A stretch of DNA of 62,773 nucleotides from the IMG/VR virus record IMGVR_UViG_3300025168_000084, positions 1 through 62,773 of that record. One strand, written 5' to 3'. The notes below the pieces were generated by a model. The model saw only the letters and a program-made list of their open reading frames with translations. It had not been told where the DNA came from and made no database searches. Source of the DNA: a virus. Shown in pieces: positions 43,742-51,174 of this stretch (position 1 is the first letter of the stretch; each line of letters opens with the position of its first letter). Made by a program: the position numbers and the translations under genes.

Positions 43742-43953
43742 TATTTCCATCTCCCATAATCAGGCAAAGGATCTAACGGTAGTTCTTCGTTGCTTCCCCA
43801 TATACAATAGTTGCTTCTACTACAAGCCTTGCATATATGGTCGGTAAATATCTCACCAGAACCAACAACCAAGCCTTTATGCTTGTTGTCTTTTTCTTCT
43901 TCACAAAGATAACAGATGAATTTCTTGTTAGAACTAGGTTTCAATATAGTCAT
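43741..43953 (-). CDS. Zinc-binding protein
   Basis: 70 residues: CYLCEEEKDN, then HICKACSRSNYC. Resembles the HNH-like small zinc proteins of phages. Overlaps neighbours by TAATG and ATGA patterns. Confidence 0.55.
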   Translation of the reverse strand: MTILKPSSNKKFICYLCEEEKDNKHKGLVVGSGEIFTDHICKACSRSNYCIWGSNEELPLDPLPDYGRWK

Positions 43954-44147
43954 GCTTTTTCTCCTTTAATCACACAGGTAGAACACGGATTTATATTATG
44001 ACGTATTATATAGTCTATATTAACATCACATGTTGCACATAGTGACCAAAAGTAGTAAATGTCATCTTTGGTATAACGTTTTAAATCTTCGTATAAATAT
44101 TCTTCATTGCATTTGGAACATTTATACAATTTTTCTTCATTAGACAT
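43950..44147 (-). CDS. Zinc-binding protein
   Basis: 65 residues: CSKCNEEYLY, then LCATC and CSTC: three Cys pairs. Probable two-site zinc protein. Confidence 0.55.
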   Translation of the reverse strand: MSNEEKLYKCSKCNEEYLYEDLKRYTKDDIYYFWSLCATCDVNIDYIIRHNINPCSTCVIKGEKA

Positions 44148-44177
44148 GATTTTTATACCTTATTTTTTATTTTTTAT

Positions 44178-44300
44178 CTATTGATTCACCTTGTCTCCCT
44201 CAGTATATGAATTGTTTTTTACACCTTTCACCATAATTCTTAGCCATACATTATACATATAACTGTATGCAGCATAGGCTAAGCCTAAAAATTCTGTCAT
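44178..44300 (-). CDS. Small protein with KVNQ C-terminus
   Basis: A 40-residue ORF, amphipathic N-terminal half (FLGLAYAAYSYMYNVWL), ending TEGDKVNQ. Its last residues resemble those of the ORF at 49079-49171 (KGEKVNQ), suggesting a duplicated short tag. May be membrane-associated. Confidence 0.45.
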   Translation of the reverse strand: MTEFLGLAYAAYSYMYNVWLRIMVKGVKNNSYTEGDKVNQ

Positions 44301-44506
44301 TCTTTAAATTCCTCCATTTCTTTTTTCCACCATTCGTACATTTCTATATCCCAATCATTCGGTCTTACTGTTTTCAGATATTTGAATTCTCTTGGGAATA
44401 CCATATAGCCTTCATCATTATTTCTTTCTTCGTTAGCTTCTTTCAAATTATAAGCAGTAACGTAGTGTTTAGACACAAAGACATATTTTTTTAATTTTTC
44501 TGTCAT
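44297..44506 (-). CDS. Small protein of unknown function
   Basis: 69 residues, beta N-terminus and acidic helical C-terminus with Trp residues (WDIEMYEWWKKEMEEF). ATGA overlap with both neighbours. No motif. Confidence 0.5.
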   Translation of the reverse strand: MTEKLKKYVFVSKHYVTAYNLKEANEERNNDEGYMVFPREFKYLKTVRPNDWDIEMYEWWKKEMEEFKE

Positions 44507-44640
44507 TCTTCTAACATCTCCATGTGCTTACACTTGCCACCAATATCTTTTTTTCTATACTTATAGTCGTTACAAGTACAGGAATCTTTCGATACTTGGT
44601 ATGTTCCTGTCTTACCTTTGATAGTAACAAACTCAGTCAT
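44503..44640 (-). CDS. SWIM-type mini zinc finger
   Basis: A 45-residue ORF: SCTCNDYKYRKK, then GGKCKHMEML, giving CxC-x(n)-CxH, the SWIM zinc finger signature. Such domains bind DNA or proteins, including Rad51 partners. Lies in the zinc-protein run of the minus operon. Confidence 0.6.
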   Translation of the reverse strand: MTEFVTIKGKTGTYQVSKDSCTCNDYKYRKKDIGGKCKHMEMLEE

Positions 44641-44807
44641 TATAATAAGTCCTCCTTCATTTTTATTCTCATTTTATATTCTTTCATGTTTATTTCTTTA
44701 TTTTCTGGATTTATTGCCAAATATTTATGACAGGTTGTACAAACAAACCAAGTATAGTGTCTATCTTTGAATGATTTGCGACATTCTTCACAATTATCAG
44801 CATACAT
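44640..44807 (-). CDS. Small zinc ribbon with basic helix
   Basis: A 55-residue ORF: CEECRKSF, then CTTCHKYL, followed by a Lys/Glu/Met-rich helix. TAATG overlap downstream. Confidence 0.55.
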   Translation of the reverse strand: MYADNCEECRKSFKDRHYTWFVCTTCHKYLAINPENKEINMKEYKMRIKMKEDLL

Positions 44808-45097
44808 TATATTCTACTCCTTCTTGCTTCTTTATGAAACAGGAATGTTTCCATTACAACATCGTCTAATGCATATTTATAAGGCTGTGCATTTGTTATC
44901 TCAATGTCTTTCTTTGACATATACTCATCATAAGTGTACTCAACTTGACCATAAGTGTATGTTGAACCATTTAGATTGGTTACAACTTTTACAGGTATTA
45001 GTTCAAACATTTTTTCTAGTTTATGTACTCTTTCGTTTAACATATCAATCTCACCTTGAAGTTGAAACATGGATTCCATTGTTTCTGTACTAGTCAT
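44807..45097 (-). CDS. Coiled-coil protein of unknown function
   Basis: 96 residues from the ATG ending at 45097 (ATGA overlap with the upstream stop; an upstream ATG at 45112 is possible). Residues 5-40 are a coiled coil (MFQLQGEIDMLNERVHKLEK), then a strand-rich part (GSTYTYGQVEYTYDEYM). Function unknown. Confidence 0.5.
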   Translation of the reverse strand: MTSTETMESMFQLQGEIDMLNERVHKLEKMFELIPVKVVTNLNGSTYTYGQVEYTYDEYMSKKDIEITNAQPYKYALDDVVMETFLFHKEARRSRI

Positions 45098-45186
45098 TTT
45101 GTATTTCTCCATAGTAACATTCTCTCTATATGTCTTTCACTATAACCATAACTTTGTAGTATGGAAATAAGTTTGCTGTCACTCAT
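45094..45186 (-). CDS. Small helical protein
   Basis: A 30-residue ORF (MSDSKLISILQSYGYSERHI at start), placed by the 8-base ATGAGTGA overlap with the C2H2 gene. A longer frame to 45291 is open but would bury the C2H2 gene. Confidence 0.45.
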   Translation of the reverse strand: MSDSKLISILQSYGYSERHIERMLLWRNTK

Positions 45187-45328
45187 AACTAGGAACTCCC
45201 TGTGTTGTATTTCTGTGTTGAACTTTTGCTTTAATGTGCCAAGTATCATGTCTTGATACTCTTTCATTAAACAATGAATCTTCACTATCAAATGTCATAG
45301 TACACAATGAACAATGTAACATAGTCAT
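45179..45328 (-). CDS. C2H2 zinc finger protein
   Basis: A 49-residue ORF: CSLCTMTFDSEDSLFNERV, then RHDTWHIK. Two Cys and two His with the conserved Phe and Leu in the right places make a credible C2H2 finger. ATGA overlap with the upstream gene. Potential sequence-specific DNA binder. Confidence 0.6.
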   Translation of the reverse strand: MTMLHCSLCTMTFDSEDSLFNERVSRHDTWHIKAKVQHRNTTQGVPSYE

Positions 45329-45663
45329 CCTACTGCACATATCCCACACCAATACCATGTATTATAATATGGAGTTGTTGTTTTATCTTTGCCACATTCA
45401 CCACATAGATCTATCTCTTTTTTCTCAGTTATAAGGAATTTTGACATATTACGACAGTCAGCACATTCACCTCTTGTGCTATAAATAGCATTTTCAAGTG
45501 ATCTGTGTAACAAATACTCGGCATTTTCATGTGGGTGTGTCTCTCTAAATATTTTTTCTCTTTCGTTTATCATTTCACATTTTTGACAAAAGGGATTCTT
45601 ATCAGTCCAACTTTCAATAGTCATGTTACATCTTTCACATGGATATATACATGGACTAGTCAT
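45325..45663 (-). CDS. Multi zinc-finger protein
   Basis: 112 residues with CERC, CQKC, CADC, CGECG and CGIC, about four to five Cys pairs, so probably two treble-clef or ribbon units. Charged helical linker between (REKIFRETHPHENAEYL). Function unknown. Confidence 0.6.
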   Translation of the reverse strand: MTSPCIYPCERCNMTIESWTDKNPFCQKCEMINEREKIFRETHPHENAEYLLHRSLENAIYSTRGECADCRNMSKFLITEKKEIDLCGECGKDKTTTPYYNTWYWCGICAVG

Positions 45664-45917
45664 TATTCTGAATCCTCCTTATGATCGCAACAAGCACACC
45701 AATCTACTGATTGAAGTTGATTAACTTCTGAATGATTATTTTCTGCACAATATGAACATATACAATCGCAGTCACAACGATATTTTCCTTCTTCGGTTTC
45801 ATTGTCATTACTGCCAACACATTCGTCATGGTAACCATTGTTACAATAGTTACAAAACATTTTTTCACCTATCATGAAAAACATATCTGTGCCATCAATT
45901 TCTTGTTCTTGTGTCAT
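45663..45917 (-). CDS. Cys-rich protein (11 Cys)
   Basis: 84 residues with FCNYC, HDEC, RCDCDCICSYC and WCACC. The cysteine density suggests a multi-metal site. Acidic overall. No family recognised. Confidence 0.55.
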   Translation of the reverse strand: MTQEQEIDGTDMFFMIGEKMFCNYCNNGYHDECVGSNDNETEEGKYRCDCDCICSYCAENNHSEVNQLQSVDWCACCDHKEDSE

Positions 45918-46024
45918 TGTTTTTTCTCCATTACTAATTGTTTCAACAGCATTTTTATTTCTTTCAATTCATGACGTATCTGTGTAACATTGTCATAATA
46001 CTGTCTTTCATATCCTGTAACCAT
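45914..46024 (-). CDS. Small coiled-coil protein
   Basis: A 36-residue ORF (NVTQIRHELKEIKMLLKQLV) with leucine heptads. ATGA overlap downstream. Perhaps an oligomerisation peptide. Confidence 0.45.
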   Translation of the reverse strand: MVTGYERQYYDNVTQIRHELKEIKMLLKQLVMEKKQ

Positions 46025-46051
46025 TATTCTTCTACTCCCATGTTTTAGGTG

Positions 46052-46312
46052 TCATTGTGCTTCTAACCTCGATTTGATAGATGAGCCACCCTCATTTTTA
46101 TTTTCTTTCATATCATAAAACTTTCTACTGTCACCGTCATTATACTGTATGAAGGCAGAAAATGTGCCATCATGTATCTTTTTATGACATTCATAGTGAA
46201 CATAGGCTATTCTTTCAGGGAAATAACATACATGGTGTCTAATCAACTTACCGTCTAAAGGAGAGCCAAAGCACACTATACAAGTGTCCTTTTTGTTTAT
46301 GAACTCAGTCAA
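46052..46312 (-). CDS. HNH-like zinc protein
   Basis: 86 residues. CIVC, then RHHVCYFPERIAYVHYECH and KKIH give the treble-clef and HH/H ligands of HNH nucleases. It directly follows the amidoligase and overlaps it by 4 bases. Nuclease activity is plausible but unproven. Confidence 0.6.
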   Translation of the reverse strand: MTEFINKKDTCIVCFGSPLDGKLIRHHVCYFPERIAYVHYECHKKIHDGTFSAFIQYNDGDSRKFYDMKENKNEGGSSIKSRLEAQ

Positions 46313-47325
46313 GATTGTAATAACTCCTCAGGTGTTAATTCATAACCATTAACAGTAACATAATCATTTGTCATTGTTATTTCACCACTCATATCAATAT
46401 CCTCAGGTTCTTCATTCATGTATTCCATGACCATAGTGTTAGATATTCTGCCATTGAAATCAGTTTCAGGCTCTACTGTTTGATTGTCTATTGGTATTGG
46501 TTTGTTAGCCATTTTATCTAGGTATTTCTGAATGATACCCATAGATACCTCTACTGCTTTGCAATATATTTTCCAATCCTGAAACATAGGCAATACTCGT
46601 ATTTCCAATGTTCCATGTTTGTGATATTGGTAGTTTAGTGCTGAGTATCTGCAATTAGGATAGTTATCATGTCTAATGTATAACTGCTGTTCTCCTCTAT
46701 AATCAATGTTGCACATAGTATTTTCATTTGCCAATCTATCCCAAAAGTTATAGTTTCTTATGTTGGCTCTTTTACCCCATCTTTTCAACTCAAGTATAAA
46801 GTGATTAAAGAATTCTTGAGTACATAACAATTCAAATGCTTGAATGTTATCAAATGATACATGGAAATGACCACCACATGTACTGTTAAGATCCTCAGGA
46901 TAATATCTATTAACCCAATTTCTCCATGTGCCATTAATAGGCATTGGATATGATATTATTTCACCTGAAGAACCACCTTCTCTATTATAACAATGATCTC
47001 CCTCGTCATTACAACAGTAATCACAGTCGCCACATTCTCCATCACCATAACCTAATCCTTCTACTGATGAATCGTCATGCCACATATATGAACTATATAA
47101 CCAATCATCTTGGTTATCTTCATTATCAGGCATTTCACTCCATGCACCTTCTAATTCAATGCCAATTTTTACTATTTTGCATTGAGGTGTCAATAAAACA
47201 TGGGTATTTTGACAGTTTTCACAACATAAACAGAATCTATCACTATCAAATGTCATATTCATATAACATTCAGAACAATGATATTCAGTCATCCCTGTAA
47301 TTGGGTGTTTATTTAATATAGACAT
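46309..47325 (-). CDS. Glutamine-synthetase-like amidoligase with zinc-ribbon N-terminus
   Basis: 338 residues. After an N-terminal zinc ribbon (CSEC, then CLCCENC), motifs of the GS-like COOH-NH2 amidoligase family appear: KIGIELEG (Glu57/59), DDSSVEG (about 84-90), GEIISYP (Glu122), CGGHFHVSF (His153/155), CRYSALNYQ (Arg226) and TLEIRVLP (Glu241, Arg243). A Cys-rich insert (six Cys, about 98-112) is unusual. Family members use ATP to join an amine to a carboxylate, often with a GATase supplying ammonia. Target here unknown. Confidence 0.8.
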   Translation of the reverse strand: MSILNKHPITGMTEYHCSECYMNMTFDSDRFCLCCENCQNTHVLLTPQCKIVKIGIELEGAWSEMPDNEDNQDDWLYSSYMWHDDSSVEGLGYGDGECGDCDYCCNDEGDHCYNREGGSSGEIISYPMPINGTWRNWVNRYYPEDLNSTCGGHFHVSFDNIQAFELLCTQEFFNHFILELKRWGKRANIRNYNFWDRLANENTMCNIDYRGEQQLYIRHDNYPNCRYSALNYQYHKHGTLEIRVLPMFQDWKIYCKAVEVSMGIIQKYLDKMANKPIPIDNQTVEPETDFNGRISNTMVMEYMNEEPEDIDMSGEITMTNDYVTVNGYELTPEELLQS

Positions 47326-47327
47326 TA

Positions 47328-48119
47328 TTATAATGGCTCCTTGTCATATCTTTTTGATTTTATTTCACAACCGTCAAGATAATCTAACTCGTCAGCACAG
47401 TAGAATGTTGAACCATCAACAAATTGTTTTTGATAGTTATCCTCATAATCATCAAGGGACTGAACTTTAGTATCGGATTTATCTGATTTCTTTGCTTTAT
47501 ATTCAAAATTACCACCATAATCTCCCCAATATACAGGCTCGAAATTATCATTACTGCAAGATATTTTATCTACGGTTGTCCAACCGTCACCAAATCTATC
47601 AATACCGTCAGGTGACAATACAATGACTTTTTCTCCTGTAAATTCAAGGAAATTAATGCCTTTATGTGAAGCACACCAAGCCATAATACTACTGTCACTC
47701 ATATCACCGTCAGGAATACGAATATTAGGACTGTTAAATGCTAGTTTTATAGCAAAATCGTCAAACTCATTCCATATACCATTATGGAACATTACAGATT
47801 GTCTTGTACTTCCTCTGGTTCTATTTGATAATGCAGTTCCATCTTTGTTCATTCCTAATGGGAATGGGTGGCATAACATATCATTATTTTCACCATGAGT
47901 GCCTATTCTGAAATGTACGATAAGGTTATTTTTCTTGGTCAATTTATGTTTCTTGACATATTTAGCTACATACTCAGCAGTAACATGAAGACCTTTTTCC
48001 CAATGTACTAGACCATCTCTGGTATATGCAAATCCACCACCATCACGATTAGTTTTTTCTGCTTTTATGAGCATATCTAATTTAGGAATATGCTCATCAC
48101 ATTGTAATATAACACACAT
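47328..48119 (-). CDS. Class II glutamine amidotransferase (Ntn hydrolase)
   Basis: 263 residues. The N-terminal MCVI gives Cys2 as nucleophile once Met is removed. NRDGGGFAY, HFRIGTHG (Arg71), CHPFPL and FHNGIWNEF match the YafJ-like class II GATase core. It should release ammonia from glutamine. It is two bases from the amidoligase, so channelled amidation or gamma-glutamyl transfer is the natural joint role. An acidic C-terminal extension (about 205-263) is not part of the core. Confidence 0.8.
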   Translation of the reverse strand: MCVILQCDEHIPKLDMLIKAEKTNRDGGGFAYTRDGLVHWEKGLHVTAEYVAKYVKKHKLTKKNNLIVHFRIGTHGENNDMLCHPFPLGMNKDGTALSNRTRGSTRQSVMFHNGIWNEFDDFAIKLAFNSPNIRIPDGDMSDSSIMAWCASHKGINFLEFTGEKVIVLSPDGIDRFGDGWTTVDKISCSNDNFEPVYWGDYGGNFEYKAKKSDKSDTKVQSLDDYEDNYQKQFVDGSTFYCADELDYLDGCEIKSKRYDKEPL

Positions 48120-48658
48120 TATCTAATACGCTCCGATTTTATGGTAATCTTACCTTTGGATTGTTTTGGTGTCATGTATTTGTTGTACATTTTTCCTAAC
48201 ATTTGCATGGTTTTATCACAATACAAATCAAATTTCTTACCGTCAACAGGTGAGCCATTAATACATATTTTCATACCTTTGGATATACCTTTAGCCCTAA
48301 CCCATGATATGTTTGGAACATCTATTTCCTCAGTTACACTAGAACTAAAGAACATTTCATTACTCTCACCCCAATATTTTATTGATGTGAATATATCATG
48401 TTGATCTGGTCTAGAATATCCATAACAAGAAATTTCCTTAAATCCTGTACGAATAGGATGCCATTTTTCATTTCCAGCATAATCAGGATTAATTGATTGA
48501 TTTTTGAAATATTGTTCAAATACGTCAGATTTAGCCTTCACAATAAATAATCCATTTTCTCTCAAGAATGTTACTGTCATTACAGTTTTCTTGGTAACAG
48601 GATCTACTACTGTTCTACTAATACCTTGCACATTTGCATTAGACATTTTTTGATTCAT
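48119..48658 (-). CDS. Unknown third gene of the amidoligase operon
   Basis: 179 residues from the ATG ending at 48658, set by TAATG overlap; a TTG at 48676 is also open. Mixed beta/alpha, with WHPIRTGFKEISCYGYSRPD and a basic C-terminus (KQSKGKITIKSERIR). It abuts the GATase gene by one base. It could be the modified substrate or a carrier; no motif confirms this. Confidence 0.5.
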   Translation of the reverse strand: MNQKMSNANVQGISRTVVDPVTKKTVMTVTFLRENGLFIVKAKSDVFEQYFKNQSINPDYAGNEKWHPIRTGFKEISCYGYSRPDQHDIFTSIKYWGESNEMFFSSSVTEEIDVPNISWVRAKGISKGMKICINGSPVDGKKFDLYCDKTMQMLGKMYNKYMTPKQSKGKITIKSERIR

Positions 48659-48810
48659 TATAATAAACTCTCCCAATATTCATTCATAGCTTCATCTTGA
48701 CCACAATTAGAACATAAATTAGTCATATTGTCTTTTCTAGATAGAGCTGGGAAATCTTCATCATAACTTTTAGTCATGTTACAGATACCACATGTATAAT
48801 AATCAGTCAT
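48658..48810 (-). CDS. Small zinc ribbon
   Basis: A 50-residue ORF: YTCGICNMTKSYDED, then LCSNCGQDEA. Shares layout with other zinc ribbons of this operon. TAATG overlaps on both sides. Confidence 0.55.
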   Translation of the reverse strand: MTDYYTCGICNMTKSYDEDFPALSRKDNMTNLCSNCGQDEAMNEYWESLL

Positions 48811-48959
48811 TATTTTAATTCCTCAGGTCTAACATATTTCATATAATCAGAGAATGAGTATATTGACATAAGATATTCTTCAGTAAATGTGCCTGTCACA
48901 CCACTATTTATCCACTTTTTATATGCAATATAATCAGGAGGAAGTCTCTCTAAAATCAT
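48810..48959 (-). CDS. Small protein of unknown function
   Basis: A 49-residue ORF (MILERLPPDYIAYKKWINSG at start), Tyr-rich helical. TAATG overlap at both ends supports translation. Confidence 0.5.
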   Translation of the reverse strand: MILERLPPDYIAYKKWINSGVTGTFTEEYLMSIYSFSDYMKYVRPEELK

Positions 48960-49063
48960 TATTTTAGTAACCATGCCCATTCTGCTCTTTCATTATATGA
49001 TTCATCTATATCAGATTTTTCAGTCAAATTAAATACAGAACATTTGCCGTTTTTACAGGTCAT
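48959..49063 (-). CDS. Small protein of unknown function
   Basis: A 34-residue ORF: MTCKNGKCSV, then an acidic helix ending in WAWLLK. Two Cys only. Confidence 0.45.
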   Translation of the reverse strand: MTCKNGKCSVFNLTEKSDIDESYNERAEWAWLLK

Positions 49064-49078
49064 TTCTTTATTCTCTAT

Positions 49079-49171
49079 CTATTGATTCACCTTTTCTCCT
49101 TTGATAGTATGAATGGATATTCCGTTCATCATAATATGTGAGGATGCTACACAATCAACCCACGTTAACAT
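49079..49171 (-). CDS. Micro-ORF with KVNQ C-terminus
   Basis: A 30-residue ORF ending HTIKGEKVNQ, like the 44178-44300 ORF. The 17-base DNA segment ATCTATTGATTCACCTT occurs at both 3' ends (44175 and 49077 regions), consistent with duplication. Confidence 0.4.
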   Translation of the reverse strand: MLTWVDCVASSHIMMNGISIHTIKGEKVNQ

Positions 49172-49656
49172 TTTATATTCTCCTTGTTTATCCATGCTGG
49201 TATATCTCTTTTTGTCCATTTTAGTATATCCTGTTTAGCAACATTGTAATAATTTCTATATGAAGCAACAATATCATTGTCAATCTTACATTCATCAGGC
49301 ATAGCTCTAGCAAATCTGGTCATTTTAACATCAGGTAAATCTGGGAAAGGTAATGATTTAATCACATCAAATGATTTATGATTGACATTTTTATCATATC
49401 TGTATCTGTATTCGTCATTCAATGCACTAGTCATGTTATATAGCCACTCATAGTTCTCAATACTATCACGCAACCATTTATTGCATGGGTGATTAACATG
49501 AGTTGATTTGTAAGGTATTTTATAATCATAACCACCTATAACATGATGAACAGTACACATCATTTGTGCGTGTTCTAGTATCATTTTGACAACATGCTTA
49601 TCAACATGCAATTTGGCACATTCTACATAATCATTGTCTAACACAAATATATTCAT
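49165..49656 (-). CDS. Conserved phage protein of unknown function
   Basis: 163 residues. MNIFVLDNDYVECAKLHVDK, HVVKMILEHAQMMC, HVNHPCNKWLRDS, RFARAMPDE and SYRNYYNVAKQDI form a pattern I recognise from many marine phages, usually unannotated. A helical DNA-repair-like (pyrimidine-dimer glycosylase-like) fold has been suggested for such proteins, but I cannot confirm it. Probably acts on nucleic acid. Confidence 0.55.
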   Translation of the reverse strand: MNIFVLDNDYVECAKLHVDKHVVKMILEHAQMMCTVHHVIGGYDYKIPYKSTHVNHPCNKWLRDSIENYEWLYNMTSALNDEYRYRYDKNVNHKSFDVIKSLPFPDLPDVKMTRFARAMPDECKIDNDIVASYRNYYNVAKQDILKWTKRDIPAWINKENIKC

Positions 49657-49826
49657 AATTTATTCTCCATAAAATATGTTCCTTGCCATTCTCTATGACA
49701 CTCATGACATTTACTTTCGTATTTGTTGGTATTATAATCATATTTCTCAAATATATGTGCTTTATTATTGTGTAAATATCCATACCAACAATAAGGACAT
49801 TTGGATATTTCTTTTACACTATTCAT
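49653..49826 (-). CDS. Zinc ribbon protein
   Basis: A 57-residue ORF: CPYCWYGYL, then KCHECHREW, a clean zinc ribbon with aromatic residues. ATGA overlap with both neighbours. Confidence 0.55.
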   Translation of the reverse strand: MNSVKEISKCPYCWYGYLHNNKAHIFEKYDYNTNKYESKCHECHREWQGTYFMENKL

Positions 49827-50110
49827 ATCATAAACTCCTTGATTGGGTGTGTTTTATTGTATCTATCTGACATATTATAATCTCTATCACTACAACATTT
49901 GCTGCATTTATAATCATATACATGACCTTCAATACGTTCAACATCATTACTAGAGTTAAATAATCTTGTATCAATCCATCTTCCTTCCCATTTACCATAT
50001 ACACTATCCTCATAATACATTCTGTCAAATTTGTAAATTTTCTTATTGCATGACACACATAAATCATGTGGTCTTATAAGAGAAACGAGGGGAATAGTAG
50101 TTAGAATCAA
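49823..50110 (-). CDS. Zinc-binding protein
   Basis: 95 residues from TTG (TTGA overlap with the upstream stop). CVSCNKKIYKFDRMYY, then YKCSKCCSD. The longer frame to 50149 is open but lacks an overlap start. The overlapping frame 49828-50067 is rejected because it lacks motifs. Confidence 0.5.
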   Translation of the reverse strand: MILTTIPLVSLIRPHDLCVSCNKKIYKFDRMYYEDSVYGKWEGRWIDTRLFNSSNDVERIEGHVYDYKCSKCCSDRDYNMSDRYNKTHPIKEFMI

Positions 50111-50271
50111 TGATTTCCCTCCCCTTGACAATGTTGACAGAAATAACAATAATCCTCTTGAGGTGTCATATCTACCTTTGGTAATAATACTTTCATGATA
50201 TGTTCAAGGTGATCATTACCAGTTTTTTGACTTTCTATGAGTATATCAATAAAATCAGAAGGTGTAATCAA
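50107..50271 (-). CDS. Small protein with C-terminal Cys cluster
   Basis: A 54-residue ORF from TTG: helical N-terminus, then YCYFCQHCQGEGNH at the end. TTGA overlap at both ends. Confidence 0.5.
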   Translation of the reverse strand: MITPSDFIDILIESQKTGNDHLEHIMKVLLPKVDMTPQEDYCYFCQHCQGEGNH

Positions 50272-50552
50272 TTCATACACCTCATATCATCTTTTTTATC
50301 TAGGAAATAACCCATTGACACATCAATATTACCTTCATCATCAACATATATCTCTATTTTATCAATAGAATTATCATCTCTAAGATTAGGAACAATCATA
50401 CTATGTGTATCTATACTACCAAATTTGATTTCATTACCAAATGCTCTAAGATGTTCTACACTATCAGGGAACGTAAGATACTGATACTCATCTTCACTCA
50501 TAAGGTTAAAACCATACTTCATATCAACATAAAATTCTTTTATAATGTTCAA
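50268..50552 (-). CDS. Unknown protein
   Basis: 94 residues from the TTG ending at 50552, chosen because it overlaps the upstream micro-ORF stop as TTGA; the frame is open to 50666. Central beta pattern (IDKIEIYVDDEGNIDVSMGY). Function unknown. Confidence 0.5.
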   Translation of the reverse strand: MNIIKEFYVDMKYGFNLMSEDEYQYLTFPDSVEHLRAFGNEIKFGSIDTHSMIVPNLRDDNSIDKIEIYVDDEGNIDVSMGYFLDKKDDMRCMN

Positions 50553-50632
50553 TCTAAATCTCCATTGTATTCTAAATAACATACATACGATATAATCCAT
50601 ATAATAGAAAAAAGAGGGGTGGAAATACTCAT
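50549..50632 (-). CDS. Micro-ORF, predicted membrane peptide
   Basis: A 27-residue ORF with hydrophobic core LFSIIWIISYVCYL and an acidic end. It starts in an ATGA overlap with the upstream gene. A single-span membrane peptide such as a pinholin-like or membrane-targeting factor is possible; evidence is positional and compositional. Confidence 0.4.
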   Translation of the reverse strand: MSISTPLFSIIWIISYVCYLEYNGDLD

Positions 50633-50982
50633 AATAAGAGCACTCCTGATAAATCCATTTGATCAAGATGTTTGTATTTTAATTGTACAAACTGATTATG
50701 TTCTATATAATCATTGTACGAATCAATAATACCATTGATCTTACTGTATTTACCTTGTAGGAAAGGCATAACACCGTGCATATCTTTGGTATATTCTAGA
50801 TTAGTACTGATAATACATGTTAGTCTATGTAACTCAGTTATTTCATCTAGATAACCATCAATATTATCAATATTGATACCTTCCCATCTGTTAAGGAGTT
50901 GTCTAGCCTTAACATTAGGATCACTAGCCTTAACAACAGTATAACTATGAACCATGCCATAGTCAGCTATACTATCTGCCAT
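50629..50982 (-). CDS. First gene of the long minus-strand operon, unknown
   Basis: 117 residues from the ATG ending at 50982; the frame is open to 51036, but the longer start has no support. Helical with HSYTVVKASDPN near the N-terminus and LNRWEGINIDNIDGYLDEI. It leads the operon facing the control region. Function unknown. Confidence 0.5.
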   Translation of the reverse strand: MADSIADYGMVHSYTVVKASDPNVKARQLLNRWEGINIDNIDGYLDEITELHRLTCIISTNLEYTKDMHGVMPFLQGKYSKINGIIDSYNDYIEHNQFVQLKYKHLDQMDLSGVLLL

Positions 50983-51041
50983 TAAGGAGCTTATCCTTTG
51001 ACGTTTTCCAATGCTTCGAGAATTTTTGCGATTCACAAACT

Positions 51042-51059
51042 CATGGCAGAACTTCGACT
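51042..51059 (-). repeat. 18-bp inverted repeat, left arm
   Basis: On the minus strand it reads AGTCGAAGTTCTGCCATG. It matches 51585-51602 on the plus strand at 17 of 18 positions. The ATG within begins only a three-codon ORF, so this is more likely a regulatory or leader element than a start site. Confidence 0.8.
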
Positions 51060-51123
51060 CAAAAACTCTCTATACGGTAGGAAAATTTGCTCTAGAAGAA
51101 CTCCCCTAGAGGCACTATTATAA

Positions 51124-51153
51124 CCCCTCTCCCCTTAACAATCCCCTCACCCC
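51124..51153 (-). promoter_or_regulatory. G-quadruplex-type motif (minus strand)
   Basis: Four runs of exactly four Gs on the minus strand (Cs at 51124-51127, 51131-51134, 51143-51146 and 51150-51153), with loops of 3, 8 and 3. Very unusual in this AT-rich genome. It may lie in the 5' leader of the minus operon. Confidence 0.5.
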
Positions 51154-51174
51154 ATTTTATTCCTAAACGTTGCA

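Noticed and set aside
45187-45291. Longer start for the 45094 gene
   Set aside because: It would cover the C2H2 zinc finger gene at 45179-45328, which has a complete motif and an ATGA junction. The shorter start makes an 8-base overlap instead.
49828-50067. Alternative 79-residue minus-strand frame
   Set aside because: It lacks motifs and overlap-type starts, while the overlapping frame 49823-50110 has two zinc Cys pairs and a TTGA junction.
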